A program made the position numbers and the translations under genes. Shown here one piece after another: positions 27,152 to 36,113 of a DNA stretch of 52,960 nucleotides. Where the stretch lies: contig JACPCU010000023.1 of the NCBI GenBank assembly GCA_016184315.1, positions 1 to 52,960 of the forward strand, written 5' to 3'. The notes under the pieces were generated by a model. That model was given only the letters and a program-made list of their open reading frames with translations, did no database searches and had not been told where the DNA came from. Origin of the DNA: Nitrososphaerota archaeon (GTDB taxonomy: Archaea > Thermoproteota > Nitrososphaeria > Nitrososphaerales > JACQRY01). Position 1 is the stretch's first letter, and every line of letters begins with the position of its first letter.

Positions 27152-29866
27152 TCATGCTTCAGTTACCTTAGCCCTAACCTCGGTAGATGACTTCGCAACC
27201 GCCACTCTACGGCCAAGCATTGCCGCAATAAGAATCACCCCTAAAGCTACTCCAATAGGAGCCAGATAGCGGAAAGTCACATCATCTACAACGCTGACAA
27301 CTAGTCTACCGGTTTGTCCAGAGAACTGTTGATTATTGAAGGAGAAGGTTAGAGTCGGTGGATTCAACTCGAAGCTTAGAGCACGGTCATTCACCAAGGT
27401 AACCTCACTCCTGAAGACTTCCCGTGCACCTAAACGAGGAACCTCCAAGCTCGGCGAACCTTCAACGAGTTGGACGCCTGCAGGAAGATTCAACTTCAGA
27501 CTGACCTTCTCAACAGGTAGATCCGCAGGATTAGTTAAGGTGAGCAAGAGCTTGAAAGGCTTCTTTTCTACTGGGGACGATGGAACAGTCGCCAGACTGA
27601 GCTTAACAGGTTCATTAACTTGGAATCTTGTCGCAGGAAGGTTGACGCTATGCCTTTGCCCTGATAGGTAGAAGGTGACCCCTGCTGCTGCAGCATCATA
27701 AGACCCTTGTCTTGTGAGACGCGCCTGGTAGCTTGCTTCAAGGTGGTCACCCTGCTTCAGGATGTCGGTCTTCTTGCTAATGTTCCCTGAAACCAATAAT
27801 CCCGGCGGTTCACCTGCATTAATTTCAACATCTGACACCGAAATATCTCCACGATTGACAACCATGATACGAAGTCCTGTTGCCGAGCCCACAAACCCCT
27901 TCGCCAATGAGACGTTTTGTTCGATCCTTATTCCTGAAGGCAAAGTAACTGAGTTGGAGAGAGTTTTGGCGAAGGCACCCTGTATTTCTGTGATACCTTG
28001 AGCTGGTGGCATAACGTAGTTTCTGTCGGCCGCCAGTTCAAGCAAGTATTCATGGGTGATCTTGTTTCCGCTTCCCAGCTGGGGTACAACAGCCGAGAGA
28101 GAATTGCCGTCTAGACTCATAGTAGTATTAAGGACCCTTGTTCCAGACGGGGCAACATCGTTAAGGGCGAAGAACCTTGACGCAGCTGAGCCTTGGTTTA
28201 CTGCAGATATGGATACTCTTGCATACTGAGTTTCTCCAACGTTCTTTAGCTCCGCCTTCTTCTCAATCTTCACGTTAGGCACAGCAGGTGCATCCATTCG
28301 GTAGAAGAGCTGGATTGGATTCGATTCTGTCAGCTTCTCGCTTCCTTCGTCAAGATAGGTGACGCGCCACCTAGCTGTACTGCTGGTCGACATCAAAGGC
28401 TGAGCTGAAAGCTCAGCCGAAACCGTCCAAACTGCTCCTGGAGCAAGTGAGTCAACAGCCTTAACGAAACTGTCATCCAAATACGCCGACAACTGGAATG
28501 CGGTCCTGTTGCCAGTATTCTTCACTAGAAGCGTTGTGGCCATGCTGGTTGACGCTTTAGGGTTGGCTATCGGTACAGCTGCTTCGGCGCTGATGACAGG
28601 GCTCAACGAGTTTACGCGCAGAGTCAACGGGTTCATCGCCACAGTGTTGCTGGCGGTCCTGTTGCCAATTGCGTAACGATACGGTATCAGGTTCTGGGCT
28701 GGGCTAGGTGCCACTGCTATGGGGGCGTCCACCTTTGCTTTCAACTGGTAGATCAAGTCAAACTTCTCCCCCGGTGCAAGCCTAGTCATTGTGGTCTCGG
28801 TTGTGCCTCCGACTTTGTCGAAGGCAGGCGTCCACCAGTCCTCCTTTATGCTCAGATCAGTGATCGGCGGTGCGCCTTCTCCTGAGAGATGTTGGACTCT
28901 GACTCTGACCTCCACTGTCTGTCCCTTACGCGGTGCGCCTAGATCAACAGTCCTGGTGGCCGAGATTGCCGGCAGTGTCTCGACTAGAGACGCTTCAATT
29001 GCAGGGAGCAGAGAGCCTCTTGATAGGCTGCCTTGGAAGACCGCTCGAAATCTCTCTGGGTCATTGGCAAAGGGAAAGCCTTTGAAGGATGAGACTAGGT
29101 TTTGTTGCAGCACTATGTTTATCGACGAGGATGAGGAAATGCTTGATGTGGAAGCCTTTGCTGCATTTCTAAATACGTTTTCAAGTCTAAACTGCTTGTT
29201 TGAGATGGTTCCATTTCTTACTCCAGCAAGAATCACACTATGCGTGAAACCGTTGCTGGTTCGCTCGCCTTTGAAGATGAACATGGGCATTTTGTCTTCA
29301 AAGTAAGACGCCTGATCCAAAAGAAATGCAAATCCACCGTAGTGGGAGGGTATGCTTCCCCAGAGTCGTTTGCTCACTAGTCTCTTGAAGTCTATGTGCG
29401 AGTAGAATGTGGAGTTGTCCAGTCCGAAGTTTACAGATGCGAAGCTCCCTTCTACGATTGCACTCAGCTGCGATGCGAAACGCTGGGCGCTTTCGACGTT
29501 ATCGGCGCTAACAGTAAGTATCATCCCCTCTATGGGGATAATCTCATAGTCCAGAAGCCCGAAGCCTCTCTTGGTGAAGTACTCGTAGAATGGGCTCCAC
29601 TGCTCGTGTTTTGAAGAGAAAAGTGTGTAGCCTTCCACGCCACTAGATCCAGACTCGATTGAGTTGAGTCCTGAGAGTGTGATGTTGCCTCCGTGGAGGC
29701 CGACTCTCCAATATCCTAGGCTGCCAATGGTGAAGATTGTAAGTTCTTCGCTGTATTCCTGTTCTGCGGCCGAAGCTGCTGGTGTTCCTGGGAACAGGGA
29801 TAGGAGTAGCGTCGACACGACAAATACTGACAGTAAGACAGGATTATGCCCCCGTATGGTAGGCAT
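27152..29866 (-). CDS. Large secreted protein anchored at its C-terminus, with repeated beta-sandwich domains
   Basis: A 904-residue protein with a Sec signal peptide (about 1-34, ending P-A-A-S-A-A), a unique N-terminal domain of roughly 280 residues, then several Ig-like/CARDB-like units, a terminal hydrophobic helix (near 862-882) and a short basic tail. The repeats show hallmarks such as V-K-N-T-G-N-R-T-A-F, V-N-R-G-D-I-S-V-S-D-V and T-L-T-N-P-A-D-L-P-V-E-K-V, typical of cell-surface scaffolds. N-glycosylation-type N-x-(S/T) sites are frequent. A TATA-like ACTTTTAACA at 29888-29898 suggests a leaderless start at ATG 29866. It lies right after radA; no enzymatic motif seen. Confidence 0.75.
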   Translation of the reverse strand: MPTIRGHNPVLLSVFVVSTLLLSLFPGTPAASAAEQEYSEELTIFTIGSLGYWRVGLHGGNITLSGLNSIESGSSGVEGYTLFSSKHEQWSPFYEYFTKRGFGLLDYEIIPIEGMILTVSADNVESAQRFASQLSAIVEGSFASVNFGLDNSTFYSHIDFKRLVSKRLWGSIPSHYGGFAFLLDQASYFEDKMPMFIFKGERTSNGFTHSVILAGVRNGTISNKQFRLENVFRNAAKASTSSISSSSSINIVLQQNLVSSFKGFPFANDPERFRAVFQGSLSRGSLLPAIEASLVETLPAISATRTVDLGAPRKGQTVEVRVRVQHLSGEGAPPITDLSIKEDWWTPAFDKVGGTTETTMTRLAPGEKFDLIYQLKAKVDAPIAVAPSPAQNLIPYRYAIGNRTASNTVAMNPLTLRVNSLSPVISAEAAVPIANPKASTSMATTLLVKNTGNRTAFQLSAYLDDSFVKAVDSLAPGAVWTVSAELSAQPLMSTSSTARWRVTYLDEGSEKLTESNPIQLFYRMDAPAVPNVKIEKKAELKNVGETQYARVSISAVNQGSAASRFFALNDVAPSGTRVLNTTMSLDGNSLSAVVPQLGSGNKITHEYLLELAADRNYVMPPAQGITEIQGAFAKTLSNSVTLPSGIRIEQNVSLAKGFVGSATGLRIMVVNRGDISVSDVEINAGEPPGLLVSGNISKKTDILKQGDHLEASYQARLTRQGSYDAAAAGVTFYLSGQRHSVNLPATRFQVNEPVKLSLATVPSSPVEKKPFKLLLTLTNPADLPVEKVSLKLNLPAGVQLVEGSPSLEVPRLGAREVFRSEVTLVNDRALSFELNPPTLTFSFNNQQFSGQTGRLVVSVVDDVTFRYLAPIGVALGVILIAAMLGRRVAVAKSSTEVRAKVTEA

Positions 29867-29907
29867 GTTGCTTCCACGACGAGATCGTGTTAAAAGTTTT
29901 CGTCCTT

Positions 29908-30897
29908 CTACTTTTTCCTGCCCACAGTCTCGGGTGGAGGGTCGTCTACGCCTTTCTCGTTTAGTACAAAGACAACTTCCCTCTCGGGGTGATAAGGACT
30001 GTCCACCATCCTTGCGATCCTGTTCTTGCCTGCTTTCCTTAGATAGATGCGGTATGTGCTTGTGTGGCCAACTACGTGGCCTCCTGTGGGTTTAGATGGG
30101 TCTCCGAAGAAGACGTCTGGAGTGGATTGAACTTGGTTAGTGAAGACGATGGCTACGTTGTGGGCTTCAGCGGTGCGGAGTAGCAGGTGGAGCATACGGT
30201 TTAGCCTTTGCTGCCGCTCAGCTAGGGTTCCTCTCCCTAGGAATTCGGCGCGGTAGTGGGCTACTGCTGAGTCGACGATGACGAGTTTGATGTGGTTCGT
30301 CTCTATGTATTCGCCTAGCTCTGAGATTATGAGCTCTTGGTGGGCGCTGTTGTACGCTTTTGCCACTGTTATTCCTTGCAGGGTTGTCTCAGAGTCTAGT
30401 CCTCGGGACTCTGCTATTCCGACGATGCGTTCAGGCCTGAAGGTGTTCTCTGTGTCGAGGTAGACTGCGTTGGATTCCAGTCCTCCTCGTTCACGTGGTA
30501 TCTGCACCATGACGCATAGGGTGTGGCATAGCTGGGTTTTGCCTGAGCCGAATTCACCGTAGAACTCTGTTATTGCTTGGGTCTCGATGCCTCCCGCTAA
30601 TAGATCGTCTAGGTTCTTGCAGCCGGTGGTTACGCGTTCAACTGCTTGCCTCTTCTTGTAGAGGTCGCTTGCAGAGACAAAGTCTTTCTCAAGTTTCCCT
30701 ATTTCAACTAGCTTGATTCTGGCTCTGTTGCAGAGATCGGTTGCTTTGCCGAGGTCCCATCCTGTGACCTCTGCTATTTCTGATGGGCCTCTGACAGCTA
30801 GGTCTAAGACTGAACGTACTCCTGAGTCTTTCAGTTTTTGTGAAGTTACTGTTCCGACTCCTTCGAGGGATTCGAGATCTAGTTCTTCTTTGCTCAT
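29908..30897 (-). CDS. radA: DNA recombinase RadA
   Basis: A 329-residue archaeal RecA/Rad51 homologue. The N-terminal helix-hairpin-helix DNA-binding domain (L-E-G-V-G-T-V-T-S-Q-K-L) is followed by Walker A G-E-F-G-S-G-K-T (residues 114-121), Walker B L-V-I-V-D-S, the polymerisation/ATP-cap region Y-L-D-T-E-N-T-F-R-P-E-R and loop L2 N-Q-V-Q-S-T-P-D-V-F-F. It forms filaments on single-stranded DNA for strand exchange. A TATA-like TTAATATTA at 30925-30933 sits 28 bases before the ATG, so the transcript is probably leaderless. Confidence 0.96.
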   Translation of the reverse strand: MSKEELDLESLEGVGTVTSQKLKDSGVRSVLDLAVRGPSEIAEVTGWDLGKATDLCNRARIKLVEIGKLEKDFVSASDLYKKRQAVERVTTGCKNLDDLLAGGIETQAITEFYGEFGSGKTQLCHTLCVMVQIPRERGGLESNAVYLDTENTFRPERIVGIAESRGLDSETTLQGITVAKAYNSAHQELIISELGEYIETNHIKLVIVDSAVAHYRAEFLGRGTLAERQQRLNRMLHLLLRTAEAHNVAIVFTNQVQSTPDVFFGDPSKPTGGHVVGHTSTYRIYLRKAGKNRIARMVDSPYHPEREVVFVLNEKGVDDPPPETVGRKK

Positions 30898-30999
30898 CCG
30901 CGTGCGGCGGAAGCTAGGCGAGTAATATTAACCCTTTGACTCGGATACCTAGTCAATATAGTTATGTTCTGTTTTCTATCGGGTGAAGGCTAGTTAGCT

Positions 31000-31647
31000 A
31001 TGAAGGTGGGTATTCTTGGTAGTGGTGCTGTTGGGCAGACGTTGGGTAGGGGGTTTGCTAGTCGTGGCTATGATGTGAAGATCGGCTCGCGTAATCCCAA
31101 TAGTGATTAGCTTAAGGACTGGCTCAGGAAGACGAACGGAAAGATTTCCACCGGTACTTTTGCGGAGACTGCGTTTCACGGAGAGGTCATAGTGCTCGCA
31201 ACGCTTGGTACTGCAGTCGAGGAGGTGATCAACCTTGTGGAGCCTGGGCGGCTTGCCGGAAAGTTGGTGATCGATGTTACGAATCCACTTGACTTCTCAG
31301 GAGGCGGGGCGCCGGGCTTGTTTGTGGGAGTCACTGATTCGCTGGGTGAGCGTATACAGCGGAAGCTGCCTGGTGCAAAGGTGGTGAAGTGCTTCAATAC
31401 TGTGCCCAATTCGCAGATGGTGGACCCTAAGTTCAGTGAGGGTGAGGCGGAGATGATGATATGCGGTGACGATGCTGCTGCTAAGCGGCAGGTTGTGAAG
31501 ATCTTGGAGGAGTTTGGATTGCTGAAGGTTATTGACATAGGTGGCATCGATGGGGCAAGGTGGTTGGAGGCTCTTGTTCCATTGTGGGTGAGAGTAGGAA
31601 TGGTGCTCAATACTTGGCGCCATGCGTTTAAGGTACTTTCGAGTTGA
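31000..31647 (+). pseudogene. NADPH:F420 oxidoreductase-like protein, interrupted by an in-frame TAG
   Basis: Reading from ATG 31000 gives K-V-G-I-L-G-S-G-A-V-G-Q-T-L-G, a Rossmann NADP loop, then G-S-R-N-P at residues 32-36 and a TAG codon at 31108-31110. The same frame continues without further stop to 31647 with D-V-T-N-P-L-D-F, C-F-N-T-V and a C-terminal helix as expected of the F420-dependent NADP reductase/NAD-binding family. The codon would be an ordinary one in relatives; one base change (for instance GAG to TAG) suffices. Many genes here end in TAG, so recoding as pyrrolysine is unlikely. It may be a true loss or a base-call error. Confidence 0.8.
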
Positions 31648-31745
31648 GGTTGAATCTAGGGAGAGGCTTGGGCTGTGTGTTTCGGCTTCAGTTTTGTGGC
31701 GCGTAATCTTCATGAGAGACTTATCTGATCCCTTGTTGGCTGTGG

Positions 31746-32834
31746 ATGTTACCTAACTATTCTGCGCGTTTGGCTAGGCTCCAGAAAGCCTTGTCCGCTG
31801 AGGGTTATGCTGGAGCGGTGGTTACTTCATCTGCTAATCTTCAGTATCTTACGGGTTTCCGTGAAGGTGTTTGGGAGCGTTTCGCAGGATTATTCTTGTC
31901 TGCTGGTGGCGTGGCTACGCTGGTTGTTCCTGAGCTTTCCCGTCGCAGAGCTGAGCATGATGAGAAGATGGTTGATGTGGTTTCATATCGTGATGAGCAG
32001 GGGCCAGGTACTTGTGTGGTGAGGTCGCTTAGAGGCTTTGGGAGGAAGGGTGTGTTGGGTGTTGAATGGAGCTTCATGTTTAGGGATTGGGAGTTGATTC
32101 AGAGCGTGGGGGAGTACAGTTTTCGGAACGTTTCAAGCATGTTGGATGGGATGAGGGCAGTTAAGGGTGATGAGGAGGTTGCTTTAATCAAGAGGGCGTG
32201 TGTTGCTACTGATCGGGGGTTGGAGGATTTGCAGGGTTTGATGCGTGAAGGGATGACGGAGGTGGCAATTGCCAGAGAGATTAAGGATCGTATTATGGAG
32301 CATGGAGGGGAGAGTATTCCGTTTTGCTTGGTTCAGTCTGGGCCCAACGCTGCAGTCCCGCATAATGAGCCGGGGAGGAGGAAGGTTGTTCGCGGGGATA
32401 TTGTTGTGGTTGACGTTGGCTGCACAGTGGATGGTTACAATTCTGATATTACACGAGTCTATGTTTTAGGAAGATTGTCTGTGGAACAGGAGAGGGTGTT
32501 GGAAGCTGTGTTGGACGCTCAGCGGCAAGCCATCTCAGTGGTTAAGCAGGGAGAGGAAGCTAGGGTAGTCGATAAGGCTGCTCGAACGGTAATCAAGAAA
32601 GCAGGATATGATCGGAACTTCATCCACAGGACGGGTCATGGTCTTGGCTTGGAGGTTCATGAGGAGCCCTACATTCACGGAAGCAACGCTGAGCTGCTCC
32701 GTGAGGGCATGGTGTTTACGGTGGAGCCTGGTGTCTATTTGGAAGGGAAGTTTGGTGTTAGGATTGAGGATGATGCGAGGGTTACTTCTGGTGGTTGTGA
32801 GGTGTTGAGTGGAAGCAGTAAGGTCTTTTCTTAG
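31746..32834 (+). CDS. Xaa-Pro dipeptidase/aminopeptidase P family (M24)
   Basis: A 362-residue M24 pita-bread metallopeptidase. The five metal ligands are all present: D223 (V-V-D-V-G), D234 (N-S-D-I-T-R), H298 (T-G-H-G-L-G), E327 (V-E-P-G) and E341 (R-I-E-D). An N-terminal creatinase-type domain (about 1-130) precedes the catalytic half. It removes N-terminal residues next to proline or splits Xaa-Pro dipeptides; exact preference unknown. ATG 31746 gives the expected N-terminus. Confidence 0.92.
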   Translation: MLPNYSARLARLQKALSAEGYAGAVVTSSANLQYLTGFREGVWERFAGLFLSAGGVATLVVPELSRRRAEHDEKMVDVVSYRDEQGPGTCVVRSLRGFGRKGVLGVEWSFMFRDWELIQSVGEYSFRNVSSMLDGMRAVKGDEEVALIKRACVATDRGLEDLQGLMREGMTEVAIAREIKDRIMEHGGESIPFCLVQSGPNAAVPHNEPGRRKVVRGDIVVVDVGCTVDGYNSDITRVYVLGRLSVEQERVLEAVLDAQRQAISVVKQGEEARVVDKAARTVIKKAGYDRNFIHRTGHGLGLEVHEEPYIHGSNAELLREGMVFTVEPGVYLEGKFGVRIEDDARVTSGGCEVLSGSSKVFS

Positions 32835-32841
32835 ATGGGGG

Positions 32842-33141
32842 TTACTGGGCGTTGACGGTTTTGTTCATGTATTCAGCCATGTAGTGTTGGGTGACGTTCA
32901 GTTTCACTGATTTGACGCCGTCGATTTTTGATACGTTTTCCTTTATGTCTTGGCAGATTTTTAGGCCGAACATGGGTGGGCAGAAGGGTGATGTTAGGTG
33001 GAATTCTATTTCTATGTCTCCGTCTTTGCTGACTGCTAGTTTGTCTATTAGCTGTAGTTCTACGATGGACATGCCTAGTTCGGGGTCCATGACCTTGTCC
33101 AATTCTTCTTCGACTTTTGTCATTTCGACTTGTTTTGCCAA
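32842..33141 (-). CDS. MIP18/SufT-type iron-sulfur assembly factor (DUF59)
   Basis: A 99-residue single MIP18 domain: V-M-D-P-E-L-G-M-S-I-V-E-L-Q-L-I, then F-H-L-T-S-P-F-C-P-P-M with the conserved cysteine, and I-D-G-V-K-S-V-K-L-N-V-T. Proteins of this family assist maturation of FeS proteins. Its 3' end faces the aminopeptidase gene, with seven bases between the stops. Confidence 0.85.
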   Translation of the reverse strand: MAKQVEMTKVEEELDKVMDPELGMSIVELQLIDKLAVSKDGDIEIEFHLTSPFCPPMFGLKICQDIKENVSKIDGVKSVKLNVTQHYMAEYMNKTVNAQ

Positions 33142-33397
33142 GGTGTTCTAGGATTGTTTTCGGGTTTAAGTGGGATATATGTGTGTTGGACTCTTGGGGG
33201 TGATTGATATGCGCTTGTGTGTTTGGTTTAGATGGTGGTGTTCAATCATCGGGACTTGGATCGCTGAGCCCTCGCGTAGGATTGGTTTAGGGGGGTTATA
33301 TAAAGCGGGTGAGGCGAACACGCATTGAGTTTTGAATAGAAGTGTTTAGGCTGGTGGATGCAATGTTTGAAGGTTCTATGCGGTGGTTCTTCTGGGC
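33142..33397. other. Intergenic segment with an unused TATA-like box
   Basis: GTTATATAAAG at 33296-33306 on the plus strand is a strong TATA-like element, yet only a 30-codon reading frame (ATG at 33360) running into the end of the metallo-hydrolase gene on the opposite strand follows. It could start a short or antisense RNA. No clear RNA gene signature is visible. Confidence 0.3.
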
Positions 33398-34294
33398 TTA
33401 GGCGTGAGTTTTCTGGAAGTATGCTAGGAAGCCGGATATGTCCATTTTGAGTAGTTTGACGGTGTAGGGGTCTGTGGTTAGCTTGGCGTATTCGGGGTAT
33501 TGTTTGATGATTTGGGTGAGGGCTTGGTCTACTCCTCCGTTGCCTGTGGCTATGGGTTTGAGGAGTTCGGCCCACTGTTTGTAGACTTTGAGGTTTAGCT
33601 GGAGCATTTCTTGGGCGTTCGGATAGTAGCCGTAGTGGGGGATCATCAGGCAGTCTGGGTTAAGGTCTGCGAGGCGGTTCAGTGAGTCCATGGCTTTTGG
33701 GTAGTCGAACGATGGCGGGGGGCTGTCTGGGACAAGGGTCTGTGAGCTTGCTCTGTATACGCCTACGGTGTCTCCCGTGAAGATGCTTCCTGTGTTTTCT
33801 TCGTAGATGGCCATTTCGTGGGGTGCGTGGCCGGGTGCCGCTATGAATCTGAGTGTTACTCCGCCTAGGTCTAGGGTGTCTCCGTCGTTTACTGCTCTGA
33901 CTTTTTGTGGTGGCAGGGGTTGAGGTTCACCCCAGTATTCCAGGACTTCGCCTAGGGCTATTCTCGCGGAGGGTATGAGTCTGGAGGGGTCTATGAGGTG
34001 TTTCACTCCCGGCTGGTATGCTAGGACTTCTGCGTTGGGCATTTTTCCGAGTAGTTTGGCTGATCCGCCTGAGTGGTCTATATGTATGTGGGTGACTATG
34101 ATGTGGTGGACTCGAGTGATGTTGAAGCCTAATGTTTCGATGGCTTTGACTACGTCTTCGGATACGCATGGTGGCCCTGATTCGATTAGGGCGAGGGTTT
34201 TGCCTTTGACTAGGTATGTTGAGACGATCGGGGGTTTTCCGAATGTTCCTAGGTAGTAGATGTTGTCGGCGATTTCTGCCGGGCTACTGCTCAT
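33398..34294 (-). CDS. Metallo-beta-lactamase-fold hydrolase
   Basis: A 298-residue protein with the metal motif T-H-I-H-I-D-H-S-G-G (H69, H71, D73, H74), a later H in A-P-G-H-A-P-H-E, D in F-T-G-D-T-V-G, and H in I-P-H-Y-G-Y. This is the glyoxalase II-like branch. The substrate is unknown. It precedes the GPN-GTPase gene on the same strand with a 45-base gap. Confidence 0.85.
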   Translation of the reverse strand: MSSSPAEIADNIYYLGTFGKPPIVSTYLVKGKTLALIESGPPCVSEDVVKAIETLGFNITRVHHIIVTHIHIDHSGGSAKLLGKMPNAEVLAYQPGVKHLIDPSRLIPSARIALGEVLEYWGEPQPLPPQKVRAVNDGDTLDLGGVTLRFIAAPGHAPHEMAIYEENTGSIFTGDTVGVYRASSQTLVPDSPPPSFDYPKAMDSLNRLADLNPDCLMIPHYGYYPNAQEMLQLNLKVYKQWAELLKPIATGNGGVDQALTQIIKQYPEYAKLTTDPYTVKLLKMDISGFLAYFQKTHA

Positions 34295-34339
34295 CTATTC
34301 TTACCCTTCATGCTTCGCTATTTAAGTCAGGTATCGGTG

Positions 34340-35098
34340 TCAGTCTTCTACTTCTTCTCCGCCACTGAGTATTCTTGAGAGGGTTGCTGACAATTCTACG
34401 ATGCCATCCATGGTTACTGAGGAAACCGGTATGATCGCGTTGGAGAACCCTGTCTTCGCCAATGCGTTGAGGATTCTTCTGGTTAAGAGGTATGTTGTGT
34501 CAGATGTTTCTTTGGATAGGGCGTCTGTGAGGGCGTTGATGTCGCTTGTCCACTGCAGGATCTGCTTCCACTGGTTGCCCGTCAGATCCTTCTTTGATAG
34601 TACTGGGACTTGCGGTGTGCCTAGCCGTAGTTGGATTGACGCGGCTAAGAGGGTGGTTGAGACGAGGTTTGTTGCCGATGATACTAGGGCTGAGTCGAAG
34701 AGGAATATGACTGCTCTTCCGTCGCACCGCAGGTTCTTGACGATGTAGGGGCCGCTTGCCCTGTAGGCGAAGAGCTCTATTTGACCCGGAGTGTCTATTA
34801 TGGCGTAGTCTGCGTTGTAGGAATCTACGTCGTCCTGTATTTCTTGGAGCCTTGCTGCGATCAGGTCTGCGGCCATTATCAGGGCGCCGTTGGGGCCGAG
34901 CTCGTATTTCTCCATGATTTCTTCTAGGTTAATGTATGTTCTGATGTCCACGTCTGCCACGTAGGGGAGTGTGATGGCCCCTGGGTCCAGGTTGACTGTG
35001 ATGGCGTAGCTGCCTTTGTTTTCGTACCAAGGTTTCAGTGCTGCTGCTAGGGCTGTTTTGCCTGATCCTGCGGTGCCAGTGATGAAGATGGCGTACAC
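34340..35098 (-). CDS. GPN-loop GTPase
   Basis: A GTPase of the GPN family: Walker A G-T-A-G-S-G-K-T, the insertion G-P-N-G-A-L that defines the family, D-T-P-G-Q-I-E and S-K-K-D as G4. Eukaryotic relatives assist assembly or import of RNA polymerase. From GTG 35098 the protein has 252 residues and starts V-Y-A-I-F-I-T-G-T-A-G, the usual N-terminus; the GTG is about 26 bases from a TATA-like ATTAAATTT (35120-35128), i.e. leaderless. A TTG at 35110 would lie upstream of the predicted start site. Confidence 0.9.
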   Translation of the reverse strand: MYAIFITGTAGSGKTALAAALKPWYENKGSYAITVNLDPGAITLPYVADVDIRTYINLEEIMEKYELGPNGALIMAADLIAARLQEIQDDVDSYNADYAIIDTPGQIELFAYRASGPYIVKNLRCDGRAVIFLFDSALVSSATNLVSTTLLAASIQLRLGTPQVPVLSKKDLTGNQWKQILQWTSDINALTDALSKETSDTTYLLTRRILNALAKTGFSNAIIPVSSVTMDGIVELSATLSRILSGGEEVED

Positions 35099-35257
35099 AG
35101 GTATGTTCAACTGGGATTGAAATTTAATGATAACTGTTGGAATAGAAGTTGATGAGTAAGATGTAAGTTCTTGATTGTTCTGGTTTGTGGACAGTCTGTT
35201 CGTGCGGCTAATCTTATTCCCTGAAGTTTTGCTTAGAAGACGCGGGGAGCGACCTGG

Positions 35258-36057
35258 ATGATGCAGAAGTCAAAGGCCCTATAGTAGCTACAGGAGCCAT
35301 TATCACGGTTCTAATAGCAGCTTATGCGTACCCGGTCAGGAAGGAAGTAGGCGGGGTCACAGAGCTTACCTGGACGAGGACCGGCGGCTTCATCGGTCTA
35401 GACGAAAAGCTCGTCATCAGAGCAGACGGAACTGTGGAATACACTTCTAACAGATTTGGCAGCGCAGATCTGCTCCTCGACAAGGCTGAAGCCGCGGAGC
35501 TATTCAGAGAGACAGGTTTCTTTGCAGCAGAGCAGCGTTACACAGCTAAATCAGGCGCAGCTGATTACTACTCCTATGTGCTGACTGTGCAAGTCGAGTT
35601 TGACGTCAAGAGTGTTGGGTGGGTTGATGCTTGGGCGTCAAATGAGCCTATGCCCTCAGAGCTTGGAGCTCTGCAGCTCCATTTAGAAAGCATTGTTGAG
35701 AGCGCAAGAAAGCAGGCTGGGCCATCGGGCGACGCGCTTCAGAAAGTAGTCACGATAGCTAAGGACTTCCTTGTTCAGACATCCACATTCAGGTTTGACG
35801 GTATCCCTGAAACTCTCAGGGTTGCGGATGCTGTAACCCTCGAATCCTTCCCCGAGCAGCATATTGTCACAATCACGTTCGATTCTAGGCATGCGGGGTA
35901 CGGGGATCGGCAGGGACAGATCCTGCTTCAAGTAATAACTCCACACGTCGCTAGAGTCAAAGTTGTGCGGGACAACGTGGTTTCGGTGATTCTAGATGAG
36001 CGATGGGATGAGTTAAGCCAAAAGTCTGTCGGCCAAGCCTGTTTGGCAACGACATAA
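35258..36057 (+). pseudogene. Membrane-anchored emfourin-like protein, apparent frameshift near base 35280
   Basis: A frame starting ATG-ATG at 35258 (M-M-Q-K-S-K-A) is preceded by a GGGAG site but ends at 35282; the adjacent frame has no ordinary start codon before GTG 35434, yet encodes a perfect signal/anchor helix (I-V-A-T-G-A-I-I-T-V-L-I-A-A-Y-A-Y-P) from about 35281. One missing base joins them. The following domain (R-T-G-G-F-I-G-L-D ... V-I-R-A-D-G-T-V-E ... A-E-L-F-R-E-T-G-F-F) resembles emfourin-like protease-inhibitor domains, and a second domain (residues about 150-240) ends the protein. Family naming is from pattern memory. If the frameshift is only a sequence error, this is an intact anchored extracellular protein. 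Confidence 0.6.
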
Positions 36058-36113
36058 TAGCGGCGGCGTCTGTATAGGTTGGCGCAGTAGAGCAGACGCT
36101 GGGTGATTGGCGC

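Noticed and set aside
31108-31110. TAG as pyrrolysine codon
   Set aside because: Several housekeeping genes in the window end in TAG, no pyl genes are seen, and this enzyme family does not use pyrrolysine.
33142-33397. C/D box guide RNA
   Set aside because: Boxes resembling RTGATGA and CTGA do not occur in the right order and distance on either strand.
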